A DNA stretch of 36,821 nucleotides. It comes from a virus. A program made the position numbers and the translations under genes. Positions 8,596 to 16,792 of the stretch are shown piece after piece; within the stretch, counting starts at the first letter, position 1; each line of letters begins with the position of its first letter. Below the pieces are notes generated by a model. That model worked only from the letters and a program-made list of their open reading frames with translations, was not told the DNA's origin and did no database searches. Where the stretch lies: the IMG/VR virus record IMGVR_UViG_3300048437_000177, positions 1-36,821 of that record. One strand, given 5' to 3'.

Positions 8596-9894
8596 ATGGC
8601 TGGAATATATGACGTACTGCGGGGCAATTTTGATCTGGGCGACCAGCAAGCTCTGCTGGACGAGCGGCTACAGGATCTTGGTGGTGCTGATGTGGCGCAG
8701 CAATTACAGCAGCCCGGTATCGACCCCGCCGCTGTCGGAGCTGAGAGCGCATACACAATGCGCCGGGCCGGCATGGTTCCAAACCAACAAGGCCAGCTAG
8801 TAGACCCCTACCGAAACATCGCGCTGTCACGCGAGGCTCGACTCCAGATGGCGCTGCAACAGGACAAGGCTCGTCGAGAAGAGATAGCCGACAGCACATT
8901 GTTTAAGGTGGGCGACACACTGGCGGACACCGGGCGCATGTTCTTGTCGCCGCTGTTCTGGCTCAAGGGCGAGGACACAACCAAGTACGACCCTAGTGAA
9001 CGGCTCAAGACCGGGTACCGTAACCAGTTCGACGCCCTTCAGGCTTTGCGAGAAACCAACGTCGAGAAGTTCCTGACCTCACGCAACCAGCGGCTCGACG
9101 CCGCTACGTCTTTGGAGGTCAGCCGACGCAATCAGCAAATACAAGCCACGTCGCCGTATGAAAAAGAGCTAATGGGGTTTGCTGCTGGTAAGGGTAGAGC
9201 AGCCGACTATTACGACCCCACCATGCGTCAAGATTTGACTGAGCAACTAGCCTTAGAAAAAAGGACGGCTATGATGTTCGGCGACAGGGTTGTAGATCGC
9301 ACGACGCACAGCTTTGTAACGGGTCGCGCAGAGAAGTTCGCGCAGCAAGTATCTGGATATAAACAGGCGCTGCAAGGCTACAACCGCCTGAAGTCATCTC
9401 TTGAAGCAGGTGATGCCTTCGGTGACATCGCAGCCATCTTCGGCTTCATGAAGATGCTAGACCCGACTTCTGTTGTTAGAGAGGGCGAATTTGCGGTCGC
9501 CTCTTCTGCCGGCGGCTTATTCGAGAGAATGAAAATCATCATGCAGCAGGCTGATAACGGGCAACGTCTGACCCCTGAAATGAGACAGGAGATCATGGCT
9601 CTGTCTAACGAGCTGGTTGACACATACAACGTCGCCTACCAGAGCAAGAGAGACGGATACCAGAAAGAGTTTAAGCGTTATCAATACCAAGATGATGAGA
9701 TCAACGAACTTCTGGGTAGCGCACCGAATATCGACACCGAGTCATCGATTGAGAACATCAACTACACGATGCCAGACGAGACCTTTACAGGTCTAGGTAT
9801 TGATCAAGACGCATTGATGAAAGGCCCAGAGGGTTACAAATCTAATACCCCCAACCCTGATATCCCCACCTACATGATGAGAACAGATCGATGA
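8596..9894 (+). CDS. Probable internal virion/ejection protein (432 aa)
   Basis: A 432-residue, mostly helical, charged protein with good GGAAAG binding site. Around residues 275-310 it has the stretch GFMKMLDPTSVVREGEFA, a conserved element I recognise from phage internal-virion, injection and lytic-transglycosylase-like proteins. The C-terminus is an acidic tail (LLGSAPNIDTESS) ending in YMMRTDR. It is followed by another large probable ejection protein, with overlapping stop and start (ATGA). It is likely carried in the capsid and ejected with the DNA, by analogy with T7 gp14-16 and P22 gp7/16/20; this is inference. Confidence 0.65.
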   Translation: MAGIYDVLRGNFDLGDQQALLDERLQDLGGADVAQQLQQPGIDPAAVGAESAYTMRRAGMVPNQQGQLVDPYRNIALSREARLQMALQQDKARREEIADSTLFKVGDTLADTGRMFLSPLFWLKGEDTTKYDPSERLKTGYRNQFDALQALRETNVEKFLTSRNQRLDAATSLEVSRRNQQIQATSPYEKELMGFAAGKGRAADYYDPTMRQDLTEQLALEKRTAMMFGDRVVDRTTHSFVTGRAEKFAQQVSGYKQALQGYNRLKSSLEAGDAFGDIAAIFGFMKMLDPTSVVREGEFAVASSAGGLFERMKIIMQQADNGQRLTPEMRQEIMALSNELVDTYNVAYQSKRDGYQKEFKRYQYQDDEINELLGSAPNIDTESSIENINYTMPDETFTGLGIDQDALMKGPEGYKSNTPNPDIPTYMMRTDR

Positions 9895-11882
9895 GCCAAG
9901 ATCTCAACGCTTTGATTGCCTTGTACGACACAGAGAAAGGCAAAAACCCCGAATGGGACAAGGACACACTTTCTGCGATTCAGGCAGGTATGTCTCAATT
10001 CAACGAGGGCCAGATAGATCAAGACCGTGGCGCGAGTGGAGATATACGCCTTCAGGTAGGTGCAGCGCAGAGTCCAGAGGACAGGCTGGCTACGATGCGT
10101 AACTTCTACCCAGAGGCCATACCTTATGGCGAAGATAATTTCCTAGCCATTAACCGACGCAACAACCAGCCGTTCCTGTACAACCCACCGGGCATGGACT
10201 TAGGCGACATCCCCGAGTATGGACGAGAGCTTGTTACCGCTGGCGCGGGTATTGGTGCCGCGGTTTTAACATCTCCCGCCGCCACTACAGGTGTTGGCGC
10301 GGCTGCTCCGTATGTTGCCGGTGGCCTTGCATCAGCAGGCGCTGGATTAATGTACGACCAAGGTATGGAGTATCTGGGTGACACGGTAGACACGCGCACG
10401 CTAGGCGAGCAGTTCGAGGACTACAGCGTTGAGGCCGCCCTAGGCATGTTGCCCGTGGATAAGCTAGGTGCGCCCGTATCTAACTTCATGCGTAAGTTTG
10501 TCACAGGGCCAGCGCAGGAAGCTGTACGCGAGGTCGTTGAAAAGTATGGCATTGAAGCCACAGCAGGCACGGTAGGCAACGGGTTGCTGCAATCGTTAGA
10601 GGCTGGCTCACAAAGGATGGGCGCAGCGATGGGTAACTTCCAAAAATCTGCTGACGAAATGTACGCAGGCATTCAAACAATGATTGACGATATGTTTGAA
10701 GGCATGGGCGGCCCTGTCAGCTCCATAACAGCAGGCAGGAACGCGATAGACAAAGGCAAAGGATTCATCACCACCTTCCGAGAAGAAGCCGACAACATGT
10801 ACAAACTTGTTGACGAGCGTATCGGCCCAGATGAGGTGATCATGCCGATGAACCTCAGAAGCACCGCTGGCGGCATGATTGGTGTAGATGCGCTGGGTGA
10901 ACTTTTTGAACCCCAGCTTGCCCGAAAGATCATAGGTGCCTTGGAAGACGGCGGCCCGGTTTCTTATGCCAGCTTGGCGCAGATACGTTCTACCTTGGGC
11001 GAGCAGATAGGGGCTAGAGAATCAGTCGGGCCGGGGAACATTGGACTCGGGCAAGCAAAGAAGCTCTACGAGGCAATCACCCTTGACATGCAGGAGCTGG
11101 CAAAGAGCCAAGGCGACGAGGCATATGCGGCTTGGACAGCTGCTAACGACTTTTATCGGGCGGGGTCTAAGACGATTGACGAAGTCATTACGCCTACCAT
11201 GACCACTAACAGTGGCAAGGAGTGGCTACCTCCAGAGGAAGTGTCGAGCAAAATTGCTTCTTTGGCAAAGAGAGACCCAGACGGACTAGCTCGTATGCAG
11301 ACCTCTGGTGTCATGACCGAGGCAGACATGGGTAAGGCTGGCGCTGGCATCCTAGAGGATGTAGGCAAAGCGAAAGAAGGGAGCGCCGCTGAGATCGCAG
11401 AGCGATTGTCTCCGTCTCGCATACCCACGCAGACATCGTCCAATGTAATACACGAAGAATCTAAAGATGTGCTGTTCAACATGACCAGCAGAGAGATATT
11501 TGAGGATCTGCGGGTGTTGGGTGGTGCGCTTAAAGAGACAGACCAGCTAGTGAACTACTCAAACACAGGAGCGCAGAACCTTCTAACTACCGCTCTTACT
11601 GCTGCGGGAGCAGGACTGGCTGGGGGAGACGCCGCTCAAGTTTCTGGGGCGGTTCTGGGCACTTTTGTCCTTCCCTATCTTGCATCTAAGGGTTTGCAGT
11701 CAAAGCCATTTATCAACTGGGTAACCAAAGGATCTAAATCTGGCACCGGGCCAGAGTGGGTCAGAGCTGGCGCACGCATGGCAGCGAAAGAGGGCTTGAT
11801 GGAACTTTACGACGCGGTCATAGAGTTCGAGTCTGGGAACACTGGGGCTGACGCTGAAACTCGCGGAATGCTTTTTGAGTAA
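9891..11882 (+). CDS. Probable internal virion/ejection protein with hydrophobic segments (663 aa)
   Basis: The protein has 663 residues. Near residues 108-150 there is a long glycine/alanine hydrophobic stretch (AGAGIGAAVLTSPAATTG, then YVAGGLASAGAGLMY), and near 565-605 a second (TTALTAAGAGLAGG, AVLGTFVLPYLAS). These look like membrane-inserting segments, as seen in ejection proteins that make a channel through the envelope. The rest is helical. No transglycosylase active-site motif is obvious. Its start overlaps the previous stop. I place it in the ejectosome by position and composition only. Confidence 0.65.
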   Translation: MSQDLNALIALYDTEKGKNPEWDKDTLSAIQAGMSQFNEGQIDQDRGASGDIRLQVGAAQSPEDRLATMRNFYPEAIPYGEDNFLAINRRNNQPFLYNPPGMDLGDIPEYGRELVTAGAGIGAAVLTSPAATTGVGAAAPYVAGGLASAGAGLMYDQGMEYLGDTVDTRTLGEQFEDYSVEAALGMLPVDKLGAPVSNFMRKFVTGPAQEAVREVVEKYGIEATAGTVGNGLLQSLEAGSQRMGAAMGNFQKSADEMYAGIQTMIDDMFEGMGGPVSSITAGRNAIDKGKGFITTFREEADNMYKLVDERIGPDEVIMPMNLRSTAGGMIGVDALGELFEPQLARKIIGALEDGGPVSYASLAQIRSTLGEQIGARESVGPGNIGLGQAKKLYEAITLDMQELAKSQGDEAYAAWTAANDFYRAGSKTIDEVITPTMTTNSGKEWLPPEEVSSKIASLAKRDPDGLARMQTSGVMTEADMGKAGAGILEDVGKAKEGSAAEIAERLSPSRIPTQTSSNVIHEESKDVLFNMTSREIFEDLRVLGGALKETDQLVNYSNTGAQNLLTTALTAAGAGLAGGDAAQVSGAVLGTFVLPYLASKGLQSKPFINWVTKGSKSGTGPEWVRAGARMAAKEGLMELYDAVIEFESGNTGADAETRGMLFE

Positions 11883-11891
11883 GGAAACACA

Positions 11892-12407
11892 ATGGGATTG
11901 TTAGATATTTTCAAGGCCGCAGGCGATGCCAAGATGGACATCATGAACAAGTTCATGGATCCCAACGGCGACGGCATGTACGGCAAGGCGTCTCAGTTCT
12001 TGGGTGGAATCGAAGATCGCAAGAACGAGCTGTTTAATCCAGCAACCTCAACGCTTGGGGCGCTGGGATTCGGGCAGAACAATTACGGTCTAGCTGGAGC
12101 GGGGCAGATGCCTCAGATTGAGGAGATGCAAGCCGCCGACTCGGCCAAGATGATGCAGAACTCACTGGCATCTATCGGCGCTAACATCCCTGCCGCTGGT
12201 ATGGTGTCTTTGGGCCAAATGGATCTGAGCACGCCGGATATGACTAACCCTTTTGTTGGAACGCCTATTGATTTCGACAGTGCGGCCAAGCGAGAGAAAG
12301 AGAAGATGCTGTTGGAGGAGGCAAGCCAAAGCTCCGGCATGCTTAACGATCCCAATCAATTCACACCCACCCCGGAGGCTGGTGTACTTGATATGAGGAT
12401 GGCTTGA
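11892..12407 (+). CDS. Small virion-region protein (171 aa)
   Basis: The 171-residue protein has a GGAAAC binding site and starts MGLLDIFKAAGDAKMDIMNKFMDP. It is Met-, Gly- and Ala-rich with short helical segments and no membrane segment long enough to be convincing. It contains a DPNGDGMYGK stretch (about 23-33) resembling a calcium-binding loop, which may be chance. It lies between two large probable ejection proteins and ends one base before the next start. Likely a minor structural protein; not recognised. Confidence 0.6.
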   Translation: MGLLDIFKAAGDAKMDIMNKFMDPNGDGMYGKASQFLGGIEDRKNELFNPATSTLGALGFGQNNYGLAGAGQMPQIEEMQAADSAKMMQNSLASIGANIPAAGMVSLGQMDLSTPDMTNPFVGTPIDFDSAAKREKEKMLLEEASQSSGMLNDPNQFTPTPEAGVLDMRMA

Positions 12408-12408
12408 T

Positions 12409-13863
12409 ATGTCGGGTTTTAGTTCTGTTATTGCAAAAAAGTTATATGACGGTGCCTCTGACTTTGTTGATGATCTTGGCCGCATGTACGACGAGCGGTT
12501 TGATAAGCGAAAAAGAGAAGTCGAGAGGCTAAACAATTTCGAGGTAGAGGTATTGCGGAACCAAGGGTACGCGCCTCCCCCGACTGCTAAGTTGTCTGAT
12601 TTTGAGGGCATGCCTTTCGTTACGTCTATGTCAGACCGAACCGACGCCAGAGGGGAGATAATCGGTATCGACGGCGTAAGGTTTAACGACCCTGTGATGC
12701 TTCGCGGCGGTCAGGGCTACATGTTCGACGATGAGCTTAACCCCGGTCAGGTGTGGGCCTCGGCCAGAAATCCAGTAAACCAAATAATGAAAGCCGCTGG
12801 AGAGCTTAAAGAAACCTACGGCAAAGACCCTCTTTATATACCTTGGCGCATGGCACCAACAGGTGGTGATTTTGCAACCATGACCGGCGAGACAATGATG
12901 GCTTACGCATCTGCTGCCATGTCACCGTCTCAGAAAAAAGCACTCGATAAAGCGATCCGAGAGTACGAGACTGTTGGATCGATAGATCAAAACACTAAGA
13001 AAAGAGTTAACGCCGGGTTGCAGATCAAAGGGTGGAAGGGCGTAGATGATCCCCGTTCTATAGAAGTCTGGCGCAACACGCCCGACGCGGTGCGTAAAGA
13101 GCTGAAACAAAGAGTTTTCGACAAAGAGTTCCGTAACGACGGCGGCCTGAGTTTAGGACAGGCGAGGTTAGCCGTAACAGACCCTTTGCAGGTAAACGCC
13201 CGAGACGCTGGTGTACAGAACGTGGGAAGAATTTTCACGGGCAATGACCCGAAGAGATCGACTCACCCCGCATACCCTTTCGGCGTTCCCGGCGAAGGTG
13301 TGGCGCAGCTCTCTGGTATCGATGACGTGTCGATATTTGAGCTTTTGCCGGGTTTGCGATTAGGTGAAAAACAACGTCTGGTTGATGATCCAATTAATCC
13401 TACCGCTAACAATGTACGCGCCATGCAAATGGCTGCTAAATCTGGCGTCATCACTGAGGACGTTCTTCGCGCCCTTTCAGACCGTGGCGTCAATGTGGCT
13501 GTTACTGGCCTACCAACCGGGCTACTGGCCGGTGCTACAGGTGAAGACCTGATGGTGCGGAACGCAGACGGAACCTCGCGCCCCATGAACAACATGGAGC
13601 TGGCAATGTACGAGGACAGCCAACGCAGCATAGCGCCAGCTCTGGAAGCCTTAGCACCAGACGAGGGCTTCGCTTACGGCGACGTGTTGCCGATCAAACG
13701 TATGACCGACGAGGACGCAAGGGAAGAAGATATGTTTGGCGGGTTCAGGCCAGCATTCCCCAACATGGTGCGCGACACGGCTGCCGATCTTGTCAAAGCT
13801 AGTCAGGCTTTGAAGACCGGCATGCTTGACGAGCAAGCCTATATGAACCTGATGGCTCCATGA
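12409..13863 (+). CDS. Large virion-region protein of unknown function (484 aa)
   Basis: A 484-residue protein that I do not recognise. It begins MSGFSSVIAKKLYDGASDFVDDLGRMYDERFDKRKREVERLNNFEVEVLRN as a short helix and charged coil (about 1-50). The middle has TYGKDPLYIPWRMAPTGGDFATMTGETMMAYASAAMS (about 130-165), which resembles an element seen in large phage ejection proteins. No catalytic motif is clear. The stop shares the ATGA overlap with the next gene. It belongs to the late structural block, probably as an internal virion protein. Confidence 0.6.
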   Translation: MSGFSSVIAKKLYDGASDFVDDLGRMYDERFDKRKREVERLNNFEVEVLRNQGYAPPPTAKLSDFEGMPFVTSMSDRTDARGEIIGIDGVRFNDPVMLRGGQGYMFDDELNPGQVWASARNPVNQIMKAAGELKETYGKDPLYIPWRMAPTGGDFATMTGETMMAYASAAMSPSQKKALDKAIREYETVGSIDQNTKKRVNAGLQIKGWKGVDDPRSIEVWRNTPDAVRKELKQRVFDKEFRNDGGLSLGQARLAVTDPLQVNARDAGVQNVGRIFTGNDPKRSTHPAYPFGVPGEGVAQLSGIDDVSIFELLPGLRLGEKQRLVDDPINPTANNVRAMQMAAKSGVITEDVLRALSDRGVNVAVTGLPTGLLAGATGEDLMVRNADGTSRPMNNMELAMYEDSQRSIAPALEALAPDEGFAYGDVLPIKRMTDEDAREEDMFGGFRPAFPNMVRDTAADLVKASQALKTGMLDEQAYMNLMAP

Positions 13864-14303
13864 TAATAGAAGCAGTAGCAGCGGTGACGGCGGCGTGCAA
13901 GACGCTAGAGATGGCGGCTGGCGCGGCCAACAACATCGAGTCCCTTGGTGCCTTTATAGGCCGCATGGGCGCTGCCGAGTTTGATCTGCAAAAAGCCAAG
14001 AACTCTACCCGAACCATGAGCGAGGCCGAGGCCGCCAAGGCGGTTATGGCAGAGGAGATGGTTCGTCAGTCACGTCAAAGGATGAAGGATTTATTCCTGT
14101 CCCTGAACCGAACTGACCTCTGGGATGATATGCAGCAGAAGATGGCCGAGGCTAGAAAGAACCGTCAGGAAGAGGTCAAGAGACAAGAAGCTCTGGCAAG
14201 GAAAAAGAAAAAGCAACTGATTGAGATACTGATAGCCATCGCCATATGCCTTGGGGTAGTCCCGGTGGCTATCGCCTTGGTGCTTTGGTGGGCAACAAGC
14301 TAG
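13860..14303 (+). CDS. Helical protein with C-terminal membrane segment (147 aa)
   Basis: The 147-residue protein overlaps the previous stop by four bases (ATGA). An Ala-rich N-terminal helix (about 1-40) and a long basic helix rich in Arg, Lys, Glu and Gln (about 85-122: QQKMAEARKNRQEEVKRQEALARKK in sense) lead into one hydrophobic segment (about 122-145: LIEILIAIAICLGVVPVAIALVLWW). It is thus a membrane-anchored coiled coil. It could be a spanin-like or ejection accessory protein. It has no lipobox or signal peptide, which argues against a classical spanin. Confidence 0.6.
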   Translation: MIIEAVAAVTAACKTLEMAAGAANNIESLGAFIGRMGAAEFDLQKAKNSTRTMSEAEAAKAVMAEEMVRQSRQRMKDLFLSLNRTDLWDDMQQKMAEARKNRQEEVKRQEALARKKKKQLIEILIAIAICLGVVPVAIALVLWWATS

Positions 14304-14311
14304 GAGGAAAC

Positions 14312-14485
14312 ATGCCAACACCGCGTAAAGGACTCTACGCAAACATTCACGCTCGCCGTAAGGCGGGAAAGAAGCCACGCAAGCCGGGGAGCGCAGGTGC
14401 GCCAAGTGCCGCAGACTTCAAAGCCGCAGCCAAGACGGCAAAGAAGCCAAAGAGCAAGCGCAAAACAACGCCAAGACGCAGGTAA
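14312..14485 (+). CDS. Small very basic protein (57 aa)
   Basis: I chose the ATG at 14312, right behind a strong AGGAGG site; an upstream in-frame start lies inside the previous gene. The 57-residue product is rich in Lys, Arg, Pro and Ala (MPTPRKGLYANIHARRKAGK, then RKPGSAGAPSAADFKAAAKTA). The YANIHAxRK and KPGSxGAPxAxxFKxxAKTA elements occur in a common small marine-phage protein of unknown role. Its charge suggests nucleic-acid binding or a role inside the capsid. It is the last gene of the late operon. Confidence 0.75.
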   Translation: MPTPRKGLYANIHARRKAGKKPRKPGSAGAPSAADFKAAAKTAKKPKSKRKTTPRRR

Positions 14486-14648
14486 CTGTACCAAGAGCGT
14501 ACCACGGGGTTTTAGAGGGTCACTTTGGCACTGGCCCTTTTACCTGTAACCTGTTGATAACCCTAGGTTTATCGCCATGATCGTGAACCGCATAGTGCAG
14601 CAAGCAGCGGTTGTCCCACATAACCGTGGTATTTTCATTTTCGTTCAT

Positions 14649-14693
14649 TTTCAATCACTTAGATAAATTAAAGGTAACCGTTTCAATCACTTA
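14649..14693 (+). repeat. 13-bp direct repeat pair in the attP candidate
   Basis: TTTCAATCACTTA is found at 14649-14661 and again at 14681-14693, a period of 32 bases or about three helical turns. A close relative, ATCAATGACTTA, flanks the small terminase gene at 27841 and 28474. Within the attP candidate the pair may be integrase or excisionase arm sites. Confidence 0.6.
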
Positions 14694-14719
14694 AACCCAC
14701 GCAAAATAAGGCATCTTCA

Positions 14720-14736
14720 GACAAATAACTTTTGTC
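14720..14736. promoter_or_regulatory. Repressor-type operator O1 (integrase region)
   Basis: GACAAATAACTTTTGTC is a 17-base inverted repeat with perfect 6-base arms and a 5-base centre, the same layout as the other operators in this window. It lies 98 bases upstream of the integrase start. Confidence 0.6.
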
Positions 14737-14769
14737 ACTGTACCACGAACTGTACCACGTTTTAGTTTC

Positions 14770-14786
14770 GACAACCCTAGGTTGTC
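14770..14786. promoter_or_regulatory. Repressor-type operator O2 (integrase promoter)
   Basis: GACAACCCTAGGTTGTC has 7-base perfect arms. It lies 48 bases upstream of the integrase GTG, with GATAAT (14795-14800) just downstream as a possible -10. Binding here would shut integrase transcription. A relaxed relative, GATAACCCTAGGTTTATC, is at 14556-14573. Confidence 0.7.
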
Positions 14787-14834
14787 TTTCCACAGATAAT
14801 TTTGTAACCTCTAGCAATCAGATGGAGGTGTATC

Positions 14835-15863
14835 GTGGCAGTGATTCAAAAGAGAAGAGATGCAAAAGGCAACGTCCGTTACCGGGTGTTGATCCGCAAG
14901 GCCGGAAAGCCTACGGTTTCTAAAACTTTTTCCAAGTGGCAGACAGCCAAGGACTTTGCCAGCAAGACCGAGACGGACTTGGAAAAGGGCGAGTTCAGGG
15001 CTGAAAAGACTGTGCTGTCTGACGTGATTGATCAGAGCTTCAAGGTGCTGGACATGCCTGCCGATAAGGCCAAGGTGTACCGGCAGATCGACAAGCACTT
15101 CGGGTGCTACGCTTTAAAGGATTTGAGGCGAGAGGTGTTCTTTGAGTACGTCGAGAGGCGCAAGCACGAGGTTAAGGCCAGCTCCATAAACCACATATTC
15201 GTGTACATGCGGACGCTGTTAAAATTTGCCGAGACGTACATGCAGCTCAAGCCGGAGATGGCGGAATTCAATCTGGCAAAGGATTGGCTTGCAAGCCAGA
15301 AGTTCATCACCAAGTCTGATCGCAGAACGCGCAGGGTCACTGACGAGGAGCTGCGTGCTATCGAAGAGGAATGGATTCTGGATGACTTCCAAGGGGCGCA
15401 GGAAAAGAACTGGTCTCTGCCAGAGGTCATGCGCTTCGCTGTCCTAACCGCGATGCGCCGGGGGGAGCAGTTTACCCTGCGCTGGGACGAGTTGGATGCC
15501 GAGGAGAGAACGGTAGGCTGCTGGCGCAAGCACCCCAAGGGCAAGGTCTACAGCCGGGTTCCGCTACTGGCGGATGCAATGGCGATTATTGAGAAGCAGG
15601 AGCGCCGTGGGGAGTTCATTTTCAACGTCAGCTCAAACCACGCGGCCAAGATCTTCAACAGGTATCGCGACAAGGCGGGTATCAAGGATCTGGTCTGGCA
15701 CGACCTGCGCCACGAGGGTGTCAGCCGATTGACTGAGATGGGGATCTTCCTGCCATCCGAGGTGGCAATGTTCAGCGGCCACCGGGACATCCAAATGCTT
15801 CAGTCCTATACGCACCTGCGAGCGGAACACATCGTCGGAAACCTAAAAGAAAAAGGACTTTAG
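14835..15863 (+). CDS. int: Tyrosine-recombinase integrase
   Basis: The 342-aa protein starts at GTG behind GGAGGT. The N-terminal 60 residues form the arm-binding-type beta domain (VRYRVLIRKAGKPTVSKTF). A SAM-like core-binding domain follows (about 60-165). The catalytic domain shows the first Arg in TAMRRGEQFTLRWDEL (about 205-220), HDLRHEG (about 288-294), then FSGHRDIQMLQSYTHL with the second His and the nucleophile Tyr (about 315-330). All expected residues are present, so it should be active in site-specific integration. The candidate attP lies just upstream, and two operators suggest repression by the phage repressor. Confidence 0.95.
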   Translation: MAVIQKRRDAKGNVRYRVLIRKAGKPTVSKTFSKWQTAKDFASKTETDLEKGEFRAEKTVLSDVIDQSFKVLDMPADKAKVYRQIDKHFGCYALKDLRREVFFEYVERRKHEVKASSINHIFVYMRTLLKFAETYMQLKPEMAEFNLAKDWLASQKFITKSDRRTRRVTDEELRAIEEEWILDDFQGAQEKNWSLPEVMRFAVLTAMRRGEQFTLRWDELDAEERTVGCWRKHPKGKVYSRVPLLADAMAIIEKQERRGEFIFNVSSNHAAKIFNRYRDKAGIKDLVWHDLRHEGVSRLTEMGIFLPSEVAMFSGHRDIQMLQSYTHLRAEHIVGNLKEKGL

Positions 15864-15877
15864 GTTGTCTATCACCT

Positions 15878-16081
15878 TTAAGTTGTAATTTGGCGCAAAC
15901 CTTCGTCGCGCTTGGCGGCGAAGTAGGCCTCCACGACTTTACGATCCGCCACGCGCTGACGCCCCAGCTTGTAAGTGGGGCAGCAGAACCTTTCGCTGGA
16001 GATCGCGTTCAACAGACTGCTCTTCTTCATGCCGAAGAGAGCAGACAGCTCTGTCAAATCGAGATACGGTTTTTCCATCAT
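15878..16081 (-). CDS. Excisionase/AlpA-like DNA-binding protein (67 aa)
   Basis: The 67-residue protein has a winged-helix-type pattern: LDLTELSALFGMKKSSLLNAI forms the helix-turn-helix, and CPTYKLGRQRVADRKVVEAYF the wing and final helix, as in Xis/AlpA/MerR-like DNA-binding proteins. Its gene lies between integrase and repressor, the usual place of an excisionase. The ATG overlaps the repressor stop (ATGA), and the end of the repressor gene supplies the GGAGG site. It therefore shares the leftward transcript and is translationally coupled to the repressor. A transcription factor role is the alternative. Confidence 0.7.
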   Translation of the reverse strand: MMEKPYLDLTELSALFGMKKSSLLNAISSERFCCPTYKLGRQRVADRKVVEAYFAAKRDEGLRQITT

Positions 16082-16731
16082 GCCTCCAAGAACTTTCTAA
16101 TTTTCGTACCACCAACCGAGTAGTTGTTCCCGCGTGCGCTTTTCTCAAACCGCAGGACTAGCTCCCTTCCCGAGAGCTTGCCGTGCTTTTTCCAGATATC
16201 TTCGTCGATCTCAAGAGCGTCCATCATCGCGCTACGCTGCGTTTGGTACTCCGCAACCACCGCCACAGTCACCCCGGCGTTCTTCTGCGGCTCGGAGAAC
16301 TTAACCTCGTAAACGCCTTCGCTGGGGCGTTCTGCCATCTCAACACTGACCCTGAGCAGCTTGCCGCCATCAATCAGCGTAATGTCATCGATGGCCTCTT
16401 CGTCGCTAAAGGTTGCGCCCTTTCCAGCGCCAACGACGTAGGTCATCACAGCGTAGACGCAGGCCTTGTGGCGTCTCGCCAACCTTATGTCTACCTCAAT
16501 CTCGCCATGAGCGGTGCCTAGCATGAGCCACGAGTGCTTAACGCCGAGCAGTGTAGCGAGCCGCTTCGACATCGCCGCCCTCGGCACAGTCTCCCCCGCG
16601 AGCCACTTCCTGACAGCCTCTTGGCTGACATTTAATCTCGCGGCTATCGCAGTCTGCTGACCCTTTCCGTAATCTGGTATTTCATCGCTTGCGTTACATG
16701 CTTCCAGCAAGCGGGTTGCAAAGTTGTTCAA
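16078..16731 (-). CDS. Helix-turn-helix phage repressor (CI-like), TTG start
   Basis: I chose a TTG start at 16731, five bases after an AGGGGG site, giving 217 aa. The ATG further upstream (16995) would run through the helicase gene. Residues about 22-70 form a helix-turn-helix domain (GQQTAIAARLNVSQEAVRKW, LATLLGVKHSWLMLG). The C-terminal 140 residues do not show the Ser-Lys peptidase dyad of LexA/CI-type repressors and are unfamiliar (KVRFSEPQKN-like VKFSEPQKNAGVTVAVV, then KKHGKLSGRELVLRFE). It has its own promoter and two operators. It is the probable master repressor of the dispersed operator set. Confidence 0.8.
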   Translation of the reverse strand: MNNFATRLLEACNASDEIPDYGKGQQTAIAARLNVSQEAVRKWLAGETVPRAAMSKRLATLLGVKHSWLMLGTAHGEIEVDIRLARRHKACVYAVMTYVVGAGKGATFSDEEAIDDITLIDGGKLLRVSVEMAERPSEGVYEVKFSEPQKNAGVTVAVVAEYQTQRSAMMDALEIDEDIWKKHGKLSGRELVLRFEKSARGNNYSVGGTKIRKFLEA

Positions 16732-16748
16732 AACAACCCCCTGTTGTA
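16732..16748. promoter_or_regulatory. Operator O3 overlapping the repressor ribosome binding site
   Basis: AACAACCCCCTGTTGTA contains ACAAC and GTTGT around a 5-base centre. It ends one base before the TTG start codon of the repressor. On the minus strand its CCCCC centre reads as the GGGGG of the Shine-Dalgarno sequence, so operator and ribosome binding site are the same bases. Binding would block the 5' end of the repressor gene (negative autoregulation). Confidence 0.7.
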
Positions 16749-16763
16749 AGTGAATGGAGACTG

Positions 16764-16792
16764 ATAGTAAACCGACTACTTTAACTTGTCTA
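16764..16792 (-). promoter_or_regulatory. Repressor promoter
   Basis: On the minus strand, TAGACA (16792-16787), a 17-base spacer and TACTAT (16769-16764) form a fair sigma-70 promoter pointing at the repressor. The start of transcription would be near 16757. Operator O4 overlaps its -35 and O3 lies in the leader. Confidence 0.55.

Larger units (their letters stand above)
14487..14759 (+). repeat. Two pairs of TGTACCA-type direct repeats
   Basis: The left pair is TGTACCAAG (14487) and CGTACCACG (14498). The right pair is TGTACCACG at 14739-14747 and 14751-14759. Both pairs are followed by TTTTAG. Each pair is spaced by about one helical turn, and they bracket the gene-free region, as P and P' arm sites would. 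Confidence 0.55.
14486..14834. other. Gene-free region before integrase: candidate attP
   Basis: These 349 bases hold no credible gene but several paired motifs. GTACCA occurs twice 11 bases apart (14488, 14499) and twice 12 bases apart (14740, 14752), the last two as TGTACCACG. TTTCAATCACTTA occurs at 14649-14661 and 14681-14693, 32 bases apart. AACCCTAGGTT occurs at 14559 and 14773. Spacing near whole helical turns beside an integrase gene is what integrase arm sites look like, so attP is the natural reading. Two repressor-type operators also lie here. The core crossover site cannot be named without the host junction. Confidence 0.55.

Noticed and set aside
14732-14923. 63-codon + strand frame ahead of and into integrase
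   Set aside because: It overlaps the integrase gene in another frame and covers the repeats and operator; no ribosome binding site.
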